Part shown: piece after piece, positions 57,740-64,000 of the stretch
Layout of the letters: every line of letters begins with the position of its first letter
Position numbering within the stretch: the stretch's first letter is position 1
Assembly: GCF_001591405.1 (NCBI RefSeq)
Contig: NZ_BCUV01000007.1
Location: 310,001-374,000, forward strand
Length of the DNA stretch: 64,000 nucleotides
Reading direction: 5' to 3'
DNA from: Janibacter terrae NBRC 107853
GTDB taxonomy: Bacteria; Actinomycetota; Actinomycetes; Actinomycetales; Dermatophilaceae
Position numbers and translations under genes: made by a program
Notes under the pieces: model-generated
What the model was told of the DNA's origin: nothing
The model's input: the letters and a program-made list of their open reading frames with translations, nothing else
Database searches by the model: none

Positions 57740-58885
57740 TCACCCCTGTCGGTGCTCCCGGTCGACCGGCAGGCGCAGGGTGAAGGTCGCGCCGTGACCG
57801 GGGCCGGGGCTGCTCGCCGAGATCCCACCCCCGTGGGCCTCGGCGAGGGCACGCGCGATGGCCAGACCGATGCCCGACCCACCACCGTCTCGGCTGCGCG
57901 CCGGGTCGACGCGGTAGAAGCGGTCGAAGAGGCGGGGCAGGTGCTCGGGGGCGATCCCGGCGCCGGAGTCCGTCACCGTGTACTCCACCCAGTCGCCGAC
58001 CCGTCGAGCCGCCACCAGCACCCGACCACCGCGCGGCGTGTGGCGCAGGGCGTTGTCGAGGAGGTTGCCGAGGACCTGCCCCATCCGTTCGGGGTCGACC
58101 GTCAGCGACCCCGCCGGCCCGAGGTCGCCGTGCAGCGACACCCCCTTCGCCGCGTACCGGTCGGCGGCGGCAGCCACGGCCGCCGTGACGAGTGCACCGG
58201 ATTCGACGCGCCGCGGCCGGAGGTCGAGGCTGCCCTCCTCGGCGCGGCTGACGGTCCCGACGTCCTCGGCGAGCCGGCGCAGGCGACGGGTGGCATCGCG
58301 CAGCACCGACAGGGTCTCGTCGTCGAGATCACGCACCTCGTCCTCCACCGCCTCCAGGTGGGCGTCGATGGTGGCCAGTGGCGTGCGCATCTCATGGGCG
58401 AGGTCGGCGAGCATCCGTCGTCGGGTGGCCCGGGTGGACTCCAGCCTGGCGGCGAGGGCGTTGTAGCTGTCCGCGAGGACGGCGAAGTCCGCGCCCAGGC
58501 CGGGGTCGGCGATCTGGGCGTAGCAGCGACCTGCGGCGATCTCGGTGGAGGCGTCGGCGATCCGAGCGAGGGAGCGGCGGACCCGCCGACCGAGGTACCA
58601 AGTGACGGCGAAGGCCGCAGCCGACGCAGTGGCCAGGGCGACCCCGATCGAGATGAGCAGCGCCGACGCGAAGGCCTGCTCGACGTGCTGCGTCTCCGAC
58701 GCGGTGTGGGGGACGCCGGCTCGGTCGAGGTGGTCGTGGAAGATGCTCGGCCCGACCGCCGAGGCGACCAACCACGTGGTGAGGGCTCCGGCAGCCAGCA
58801 CGAGTCCCTGGGCCAGCACCAGGCGGGTGGCGAAGCCGCCCTGCCACCGCGTCGTCCCCGTCCGGCGGACCGTGCCGGCGCTCAT
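57740..58885 (-). CDS. Sensor histidine kinase
   Basis: A 381-aa kinase: TM1 about 20-43, a short extracytoplasmic loop of ~25-30 residues, TM2 about 70-97, HAMP, dimerisation/phosphoacceptor helix with LADLAHEMRTPLATID (phosphorylated His), N box GNLLDNALRHT, G1 DSGAGIAP and G2 GGGSGIGLAIARAL. Signal unknown; the small sensor loop suggests an envelope or membrane stimulus. Start ATG 58885 overlaps the response-regulator stop (ATGA). Confidence 0.93.
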   Translation of the reverse strand: MSAGTVRRTGTTRWQGGFATRLVLAQGLVLAAGALTTWLVASAVGPSIFHDHLDRAGVPHTASETQHVEQAFASALLISIGVALATASAAAFAVTWYLGRRVRRSLARIADASTEIAAGRCYAQIADPGLGADFAVLADSYNALAARLESTRATRRRMLADLAHEMRTPLATIDAHLEAVEDEVRDLDDETLSVLRDATRRLRRLAEDVGTVSRAEEGSLDLRPRRVESGALVTAAVAAAADRYAAKGVSLHGDLGPAGSLTVDPERMGQVLGNLLDNALRHTPRGGRVLVAARRVGDWVEYTVTDSGAGIAPEHLPRLFDRFYRVDPARSRDGGGSGIGLAIARALAEAHGGGISASSPGPGHGATFTLRLPVDREHRQG

Positions 58886-59595
58886 TCGCCGGTCCCCATC
58901 CGGTAGCCGATGCCGCGCACCGTGCGCACGTATCTCCCCCGGCCGGCGTCGTCGCCGAGCTTGCGGCGCAGGTGGGCGATGTGCACGTCCACGAGGTGCT
59001 CGTCGCCCACCCAGGTCCCGCCCCAGACCCGCTCGACGAGCTGGCGTCGCGAGAAGGCCGTCCCCGGGTGCCGGGCGAGGGCGTCGAGGACGTCGAACTC
59101 GGTACGCGTCAGGGCGATCGGCCGCCCGTCGAGCCACACCTCCCTGCCCAGCGCGTCGATCCGCAGGCTCCCGAAGGAGTGTCCCCGGGCCTCGTCGGTG
59201 GGTCCCGACGGAGCCCGGGGACGCCGCAGCATCGCGGCGACCCGGGCGACGACCTCGCGCGGGCTGAAGGGTTTGGTCATGTAGTCGTCGGCACCGACGG
59301 ACAGCCCGATGAGGGTGTCGACCTCGTCGACGCGGGCGGTCAGCATGAGGACGTAGCAGTCCGAGAAGGTCCTGATCCGGCGGCACACCTCCACCCCGTC
59401 CAGGCCCGGCAGTCCCAGATCGAGCACCACGACGTCGGGGTCCGTCGCCCGGGCCGCGTCGACCGCCTCGAGCCCGTCGTGGACCTGCACCACGTCGAAC
59501 CCATCGCGCTCCAGGTAGCTGCCGATCAGCTGGGCGATCGTCACCTCGTCCTCCACGACGAGGGCCCGCAGCCCCGATGGTGGGCGTGACTCCAT
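58882..59595 (-). CDS. OmpR/PhoB-family response regulator
   Basis: A 237-aa regulator with a receiver domain (phospho-Asp59 in VVVLDLGLPG, Lys108 in MTKPF) and a C-terminal winged helix (about 140-232; LTRTEFDVLDALARHPG, VDVHIAHLRRKLGDD, VRTVRGIGYRM). Co-translated with the kinase. Divergent from the SHOCT gene, whose upstream direct repeats at 59651-59666 are a likely target. Confidence 0.93.
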   Translation of the reverse strand: MESRPPSGLRALVVEDEVTIAQLIGSYLERDGFDVVQVHDGLEAVDAARATDPDVVVLDLGLPGLDGVEVCRRIRTFSDCYVLMLTARVDEVDTLIGLSVGADDYMTKPFSPREVVARVAAMLRRPRAPSGPTDEARGHSFGSLRIDALGREVWLDGRPIALTRTEFDVLDALARHPGTAFSRRQLVERVWGGTWVGDEHLVDVHIAHLRRKLGDDAGRGRYVRTVRGIGYRMGTGE

Positions 59596-59650
59596 GTCTC
59601 ATCGTGGCACCCCGGGTGGATCGCGTCGACGGCCCGGCACACCGCGCCTT

Positions 59651-59666
59651 CTTCACAGGATCTTCA
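59651..59666. promoter_or_regulatory. CTTCA direct repeats in the regulator/SHOCT gap
   Basis: CTTCA at 59651-59655 and 59662-59666, an 11-bp period typical of OmpR-family tandem half-sites, between divergent starts at 59595 and 59739. Confidence 0.45.
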
Positions 59667-59738
59667 TGGAACGACGACCGGACGTGCCGGACGGTCGCGG
59701 GAGGCTGAGGTGTCAGGACGACGAAGGAGCTGAGGGTG

Positions 59739-59993
59739 ATGATGGGTTGGTACAACGACGGGATGGGCTGGTTCGGCTGGATCCTGATGTCGTTCAGCAT
59801 GATCGCGTTCTGGGCGCTCGTGGTCTACGTGGTGGTCGCGCTGCTCCGGTTCGGCCGGACCGACCAGAGCCAACGGTCCCGCGGTCAGGAGGCGATCGAC
59901 ATCCTCGACCAGCGCTTCGCCCGGGGCGAGATCGAGGAGCCGGAGTACCGGGCCCGCTCCGAGATCCTGCGCACCTCGGCCCACAGGACCTGA
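59739..59993 (+). CDS. Small membrane protein with C-terminal SHOCT domain
   Basis: About 84 aa: one membrane helix (WFGWILMSFSMIAFWALVVYVVVALL) followed by a SHOCT-type motif (AIDILDQRFARGEIEEPEYRAR). The ATG at 59739 with GGAG 8 bases upstream is chosen; the preceding GTG at 59736 is possible. Divergent from the two-component system and perhaps its target. Confidence 0.85.
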   Translation: MMGWYNDGMGWFGWILMSFSMIAFWALVVYVVVALLRFGRTDQSQRSRGQEAIDILDQRFARGEIEEPEYRARSEILRTSAHRT

Positions 59994-60013
59994 GGTCCGG
60001 GCACGACGGGGCA

Positions 60014-60445
60014 TCACTCGTCTCCCTCCGCGGCTGGAGCCGTTGGCGTCGGAGTGGACCCGCGCGCCGCTGCGTATGCCCTCGCCAGCCATCTCTCGAC
60101 CTGGTCGTCGATGTCGCGCACGGCGTGGAGCTCGAGGTGGTGCATGAACACCCCGCGCCGGGGTTCGACGACCTCCTTCCAGCGGGGGTCGAGGTCTCTC
60201 TCCGGGAGCACCAGGGAGAGCACCAGTGGCGCTCGACCTTCTCCCAGGTACTGCCCTGGCGCCCAGGCGAGGGCGAAGGTCCGACGGCCCCGGTAGGCGA
60301 CCTGGCTCGTGGAGTGGCGCTCGGTCACCGGACCGAGGCGGAGGATGACGGGGCGCAGTGCGTCGAGGATCCTGCGGGAGTCCTCATGCGCAGCGAGATA
60401 CTCACCGAAGTCCATGAGGGCATGGTGCGCGCCTGCGTCGTGCAC
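60014..60445 (-). CDS. DUF5655-like domain protein
   Basis: About 143 aa. The core (MDFGEYLAAHEDSRRILDAL, VAYRGRRTFALAWAP, VLSLVLPERDLDPRWKEVVEP, MHHLELHAVRDIDDQVERWLARAY) matches the DUF5655 pattern; function unknown. A GTG at 60445, nine bases after the DUF1990 stop, is preferred, with ATG 60415 as a shorter alternative. Confidence 0.75.
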   Translation of the reverse strand: MHDAGAHHALMDFGEYLAAHEDSRRILDALRPVILRLGPVTERHSTSQVAYRGRRTFALAWAPGQYLGEGRAPLVLSLVLPERDLDPRWKEVVEPRRGVFMHHLELHAVRDIDDQVERWLARAYAAARGSTPTPTAPAAEGDE

Positions 60446-60454
60446 CGGCAAGCC

Positions 60455-61030
60455 TCAGCCCGAGCTGGTGCCCTCAGCTCGGAGGTCACCGACGGACCGC
60501 AGGTACCGCTCTGTGACCCGTGACTGGATGTGGCGCCCGACCGGACCCGCTGCGCGCGCGGGCCACGTCGCGGGTCGGGAGAAGGCGGTGATGGCGAAGA
60601 CGATCGATTCGTCCTCCTGCAGCTCGAGGACAAAGGCTTCCTCCCCGCTCTCGGGGTGTCCGGGGAGGGTGCCGTAGGCGAAGCCCTGGCGCCGCGGCTC
60701 CTCCACGACGTACACGACGCGGACGGGCGCCGAGATCGCCAGCGGACCGACTCCCAGCCGCAGGACGGCCACCGCGCCCGGCACCACGACGTCCGGGGAG
60801 GTCCGCACACCCAGCCCGGCCCGACGATGCATGTCCCACGTGAGCAGGGCCCGGGCGGCCTGGTCGAAGCGCGCCTGTCCTGTCCCTACGAGGCGGCTGC
60901 GGCTGAGCTCGGTGTACCCGTCCGGCACCTCACCGGTCCGGGTCCCGCCGAGCGACGGGTACGTCAGGTCAGCCGACCGCAGTCGTTCGGCCTGGCCGGG
61001 CGAGAGGGCGTGGTGGCTCACGGCGGCCAT
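60455..61030 (-). CDS. DUF1990 family protein
   Basis: A 191-aa protein with the DUF1990 layout: LTYPSLGGTRTGEVPDGY, LTWDMHRRAGLGV, VYVVEEPRRQGFAYGTLPGHPESGEEAF and PARAAGPVGRHIQSRVTERYL. Function unknown; common in actinobacteria. ATG 61030 is used; the longer frame runs into the tRNA fragment and is not credible. Confidence 0.87.
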   Translation of the reverse strand: MAAVSHHALSPGQAERLRSADLTYPSLGGTRTGEVPDGYTELSRSRLVGTGQARFDQAARALLTWDMHRRAGLGVRTSPDVVVPGAVAVLRLGVGPLAISAPVRVVYVVEEPRRQGFAYGTLPGHPESGEEAFVLELQEDESIVFAITAFSRPATWPARAAGPVGRHIQSRVTERYLRSVGDLRAEGTSSG

Positions 61031-61051
61031 CGTGGCACGTGAGGCACGACG

Positions 61052-61078
61052 AAGGCCCCCAGCGATGCCGGGGGCCTT
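61052..61078 (-). terminator. tRNA-associated terminator hairpin
   Basis: AAGGCCCCC (61052-61060) pairs with GGGGGCCTT (61070-61078), immediately after the CCA end of the tRNA fragment on the minus strand, as expected for a tRNA gene terminator. Confidence 0.65.
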
Positions 61079-61080
61079 GC

Positions 61081-61125
<45 letters not shown>

Positions 61126-61641
61126 GGCGTGCTGCCACGGGCGAGCCCCGGCATTGCAGCATCGGCGGCAGTGCATGCGTGCCATCAGGACCTGACTTGT
61201 GGCGTCGGGGGGCATCAGGGGGGCACGAAGATCCGCCGACCCGATAGCGGAGCAGAGCCGGTCAGAGCGGGTGCGGGGCAAGCGGCCAGCTCGTGCGGTC
61301 AGATGTGGTTCGCAGGCGCGGAGCGCGTCCCGGATGCTCTGGGCGCTGGCCGCTTGAGCCGTGCTCGTGGAGACCGGATGGTGTAGCGCCGGGTCGACGG
61401 TTCGCAAGGTGCTCGGCACGCGGTGAGGTGATCATCGCGTGCCCTCGCTTGTGCTCGACCGGCGGTGAAGGGCGCGCAGGTGGGGGTGCGCGAAGGGCGA
61501 GGAACGAGCCCGGAGCGCCGGGGGTCCCCACCGGAGCGGCCATGCCGCCGGGCGCAGGCCGGAGGCCCGCCTTGAGTCAGTAGAGAAAGTTCTCACCGGA
61601 TCGAGAGGCAACAGTCTCAGGGGCATGGCGAGACTGACGCC
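61126..61641. other. Island region without a supportable gene
   Basis: Several open frames exist on both strands, including a minus-strand one reading out of the tRNA fragment, but none has a ribosome-binding site or recognisable family features. AT-richer than the backbone in places (61570-61620). Confidence 0.4.
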
Positions 61642-61857
61642 CTAGTCCTCGGGGTCTGAGCCTTCAGCGCAGCAGTCCTCTGGGCAGTTGATCTCACCTT
61701 CCAGAGGCGCTCTCACACCGTGTTCGGTAAGCATGGCCTGAGCAGCCTCGACAGTGGTTAGATACGGCTTGGTTGTGAACCCGCAGAAGCACAGGGCGCG
61801 AGCTCTTTCTGGATTCATCCCAAATTGGGTGTATCCGCTGAAGCCGTGGTCTTCCAT
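61642..61857 (-). CDS. Small Cys-rich hypothetical protein, 71 aa
   Basis: A 71-residue acidic protein, MEDHGFSGYTQFGMNPERAR at the N-terminus, with Cys pairs CFCGF and INCPEDCC. Not recognised. Codon usage looks natural and the composition is protein-like, but the ribosome-binding site is weak. Might bind metal. Lies in the island beyond the tRNA fragment. Confidence 0.5.
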   Translation of the reverse strand: MEDHGFSGYTQFGMNPERARALCFCGFTTKPYLTTVEAAQAMLTEHGVRAPLEGEINCPEDCCAEGSDPED

Positions 61858-62344
61858 GGCTCTAGACTAATTTGGACGCTTAGCCCGGATCCACCGATGG
61901 GTTGGTGACACCCGCGGCTTTCGAGGTGGTGGGGCCGTGCGTAGTTGAGGGTGTGGTGGTCCGCCGGACCTCGCTGTCCGGGTGTTCCAATTTGTCCTTT
62001 GGTCGCGCAGAGGTCGCTGCTGGGTGGTCAGGCCGCGATGGCCGGCGGTGGTTTGACCACTCGGTCGAACAGTGCGGTCCAAGCCTGTTGCGAGGTCAAG
62101 CTGAGAGTACTGAGAGTCGTGGTCACTGAGACACCTCTGGAGCCGCTGCGCGGCTGCGTCGTGGTCGATTGGGTTGATGTCGACGCCGAGGTACTGCCGG
62201 GGGCGGCGGGTTGCGGTTGGCCCGGGCCGGCCCACCCATCGAGGAGGATTGCGACGTCCCAAGTTCTCCGAGGTGGAAGGCACTTCCGTGCCTTCCACGC
62301 GCCGAACACACACGAGCGCAGTGAACGACCCGGGCCAGATCGGG
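61858..62344. other. Gene-poor stretch, possible degenerate insertion-sequence debris
   Basis: No frame is convincing. A minus-strand frame over 61867-62313 ends in a RWIRAK-type tail that faintly recalls IS1380-like 3' regions, but I cannot support a transposase. Contains a GAAGGCACGGAAGTGCCTTC palindrome near 62275-62295. Confidence 0.3.
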
Positions 62345-62821
62345 TTAACCGCAACTGTAATGGGACATGAATGGCGTCCAGTACGTATAGCCCAGGGCGT
62401 AATCCTGGGACGTCGAACTCCATCCCTGGGCGAGGCCCTTGGATCGGTACGTAGTGGCGCCGTTATCCGGCATCTTCTCGTGCCACACCTGCAGAGACTT
62501 CTGGCTGCCTGCGCTGTATGACCAGGGACTAGTTTTGACCAGTTCGCTCTTCCAGTTATACAGCCGGGGCTTCACGGCCAGCCAGCCACCGGGCACGTAG
62601 TCGCCCGCCTTGGTGCGAACTGCAGCGGCGAACCGCGGACAGACGTAGCCGATGTAGTTCGTGTCCATGGACGCCCAGGTCTCGTAGTGACGATTGCCAC
62701 CCATGAACTCGTTCATGTCCGAGTAAGTGTTCGGAGCGTCGGCTGCGGCCGTCTGTGGCACGGCCAGTGTTAGCCCCACAAGGCACGCTCCCCCAAGTGC
62801 CCGACGCCAGGACCTCTTCAC
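62345..62821 (-). CDS. Secreted hypothetical protein, 158 aa
   Basis: Not recognised. The N-terminus is a Sec signal peptide (MKRSWRRALGGACLVGLTLA then VPQTAAADA, cleavage after AxA). The mature part is Tyr/Trp/Ser-rich with two cysteines that could form a disulfide (YVCPRF and HYSCG at the very end). Overlaps the upstream secreted protein by four bases (ATGA), so they are coupled. Island location suggests an accessory, envelope-exposed role. Confidence 0.75.
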   Translation of the reverse strand: MKRSWRRALGGACLVGLTLAVPQTAAADAPNTYSDMNEFMGGNRHYETWASMDTNYIGYVCPRFAAAVRTKAGDYVPGGWLAVKPRLYNWKSELVKTSPWSYSAGSQKSLQVWHEKMPDNGATTYRSKGLAQGWSSTSQDYALGYTYWTPFMSHYSCG

Positions 62822-63279
62822 CTCTCATCGCCTGTCAGGTCGAAGTGGCCGATCACAGTGACGCCGTCCGACTTGTACACGGGAACGGACGCACGGTTAG
62901 GGCCCTTGTAGTTGGCCGCATCCGCTGGGCGCTCAACGCCAGGATCGGCAGCCTCTAGCTCCGATGCCCTGACGTATCCCGACTGACCGTTGGTCGCAAC
63001 GGCGGCGATCAGGTCAGGCTCTTCCTCGGGGGATAGAGCAGGAAGCCCCGATCCGTAGCTCTCGCCTCGCGCATTGACACCCTGGGTCGCCTCGGCCTGG
63101 GCACCCTCTTGGGGCGGCGGGTTGTCCAAGTCCTCCTGAGGAACTCCCGGCGCGCCCGAACTGTAGGCCGTCACGGGAGGGTCCGCGGCCGTCGACGACC
63201 CCCCCGCTGATGCCGCAGCCACTCCTCCAACCAGTCCCACGACCGCTAGGCCAATGGCCCCTACAACCCGTTTGCTCAT
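62818..63279 (-). CDS. Secreted or anchored hypothetical protein, 153 aa
   Basis: Not recognised. Signal or anchor segment VVGAIGLAVVGLVGGVAAASA, then a Pro/Gln/Glu-rich low-complexity linker (about 30-75) and a compact C-terminal part (SGYVRASELEAADPGVERP, VPVYKSDGVTVIGHFDL) that resembles the YVxxxEL...VPVYxxDGxTVIGxF pattern of small actinobacterial secreted repeats. First gene of a two-gene unit with the secreted protein downstream. Confidence 0.72.
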   Translation of the reverse strand: MSKRVVGAIGLAVVGLVGGVAAASAGGSSTAADPPVTAYSSGAPGVPQEDLDNPPPQEGAQAEATQGVNARGESYGSGLPALSPEEEPDLIAAVATNGQSGYVRASELEAADPGVERPADAANYKGPNRASVPVYKSDGVTVIGHFDLTGDER

Positions 63280-63594
63280 AGCGCGACCTACTTTTGACTC
63301 GGGTGACTCAGGGTACTGCCTGGGTCAATTTCCGGACAGTGGTGTACGAAGTTGATCCTTCGGTTGGGCGTGTTGCTCAGGCCGGGAGGGCCCGGGGTTC
63401 GGTCAATGACTAACTGGGTCTGGCGCGCAGCGCCCCCGACCCCACCTGATCTGCCGCCGTCACCAGGTCGTCGGTGACATCAATCGCGGTACGACCAGCA
63501 GCAAGAACGCCATCGAAGTCGATCCCGCTATCCGTCATCAGTAGTTTCGCCATGCCCAGCAGCGGAGATGCTGCGAGTCTGACCCCTGCTCGTC
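63280..63594. other. Gap between secreted-protein pair and integrase fragment
   Basis: Divergent promoter region near 63280-63330 presumably serves the secreted pair. A minus-strand 47-codon frame (63410-63553, MAKLLMTDSGIDFDGVLAAG...) is possible but has no good ribosome-binding site. TTCCGGACAGTGGTGTAC near 63330-63347 looks like an IS-end-type sequence without a partner I can find. Confidence 0.35.
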
Positions 63595-64000
63595 GTGCAG
63601 TGGCTCGGGGTGCGACGCACGACGGTCGCGGCGAAGACCTACCGGGCGGATCAGGACCTGCTGCGGCTGATGCCGACAAGCATGCTGGCGTTGCACGTGT
63701 CTGCGGTCTCCGGGCGTGAGGTCGCACGCTCCTTTGAGGCACTCCTCGCGGACGGGCTGGCGGAGAGTTCGGTCAGGCGGTACCGGGCCAGCTTGTCCTC
63801 GTTCTTCGCCTGGTGCGTGCGGGAGAAGCTCGTCTTGGCCAACCCGGTCATGGGTGTGACCGTGCCCAAGCAGTCCGGCGAGGTCGAGGAGATGGACCCC
63901 TTCAGTGAGGAGCTGCTCGCGGAGGTCCATGCCGAATGGACCACCGTCTCCCCGCACCTGGCGGACCTACTGTTGGTGCTGGCATGGACGGGGCTGCGCT
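63595..64000 (+). CDS. Tyrosine-type site-specific integrase, partial (runs off window)
   Basis: The frame is open from 63583 (after a TGA) to the window end and encodes QWLGVRRTTVAAKTYRADQD, a SAM-like core-binding domain (SVRRYRASLSSFFAWCVREK, NPVMGV) and the start of the catalytic domain (DPFSEELL, LLLVLAWTGLR, where the Arg is the first catalytic residue). The usual N-terminal arm-binding part (~60-70 residues) is missing upstream, and GTG 63595 lacks a ribosome-binding site, so it may be a 5'-truncated gene. The 3' end lies beyond the window. It fits an island integrated at the tRNA fragment at 61081. Confidence 0.8.
   Translation, partial: MQWLGVRRTTVAAKTYRADQDLLRLMPTSMLALHVSAVSGREVARSFEALLADGLAESSVRRYRASLSSFFAWCVREKLVLANPVMGVTVPKQSGEVEEMDPFSEELLAEVHAEWTTVSPHLADLLLVLAWTGLR

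Noticed and set aside
61867-62313. Minus-strand ORF as an IS1380-like transposase
   Set aside because: Only a vague resemblance of the last residues; no DDE motif or continuous similarity, so not reported as a gene.

Overview
The window is a gene-dense, high-GC chromosomal segment from an actinobacterium. Menaquinone (men) genes, an F420-independent 14-gene complex I operon, system II cytochrome c biogenesis, a protein O-mannosyltransferase divergent from rsmI (the arrangement known from mycobacteria), many GTG starts and pervasive ATGA/GTGA stop-start overlaps all fit. A Micrococcales/Intrasporangiaceae-type host is my best guess, but no 16S gene is present to settle it.

Layout. 1-1942: end of korA and complete korB (2-oxoacid:ferredoxin oxidoreductase). 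2281-11764: a Tat-exported PhoX phosphatase gene split by a 7,421-bp element (2507-9927). The element has TGT...ACA ends, a 5-bp target duplication (CGTCG) and clustered end repeats, but no visible transposase. Its cargo looks like a sulfane-sulfur (persulfide) tolerance module: rhodanese, TauE/SafE exporter, small Cys-rich protein, CstB-like persulfide dioxygenase-rhodanese, CstR-type repressor with a clear operator, and a DsbA/CcdA/CPVC-membrane-protein trio. A GntR regulator and a STAS domain follow. 11836-13486: sortase-like lipoprotein and RarD. 13577-32734 (minus strand): polyprenyl diphosphate synthase, nuoN to nuoA, menJ and menG, with a Rex-like operator in front of menJ. 32776-45176: menF, menD, a WXG100/hydrolase pair, menC, a VOC protein, a hypothetical gene, a GntP-family permease, DoxX, then menB-menE-menA. 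45396-49590: DUF4229 protein and ccsA-resB-ccdA-resA. 49601-61030: phosphoglycerate-mutase-like protein, rsmI, pmt, RecB-like nuclease, DUF3152 protein, NarK-type MFS, DUF2231 protein, reductase, two-component system, SHOCT protein, DUF5655 and DUF1990 proteins. 61081-64000: a 3' tRNA fragment beside a terminator marks the edge of an integrated island with small hypothetical or secreted proteins and a partial tyrosine integrase running off the window.

Functional theme. Almost every step from isochorismate to menaquinone (MenF, D, C, E, B, A, G, J), the polyprenyl tail synthase, complex I and cytochrome c maturation lie within about 36 kb, so this is a respiratory-chain assembly region. menH and the DHNA-CoA thioesterase are not visible. 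The most unusual features are the transposase-less sulfur-cargo element, a strongly over-represented 11-mer (CCCCCTTCGTC), a thrice-used 20-bp intergenic palindrome, and the tRNA-bounded island.
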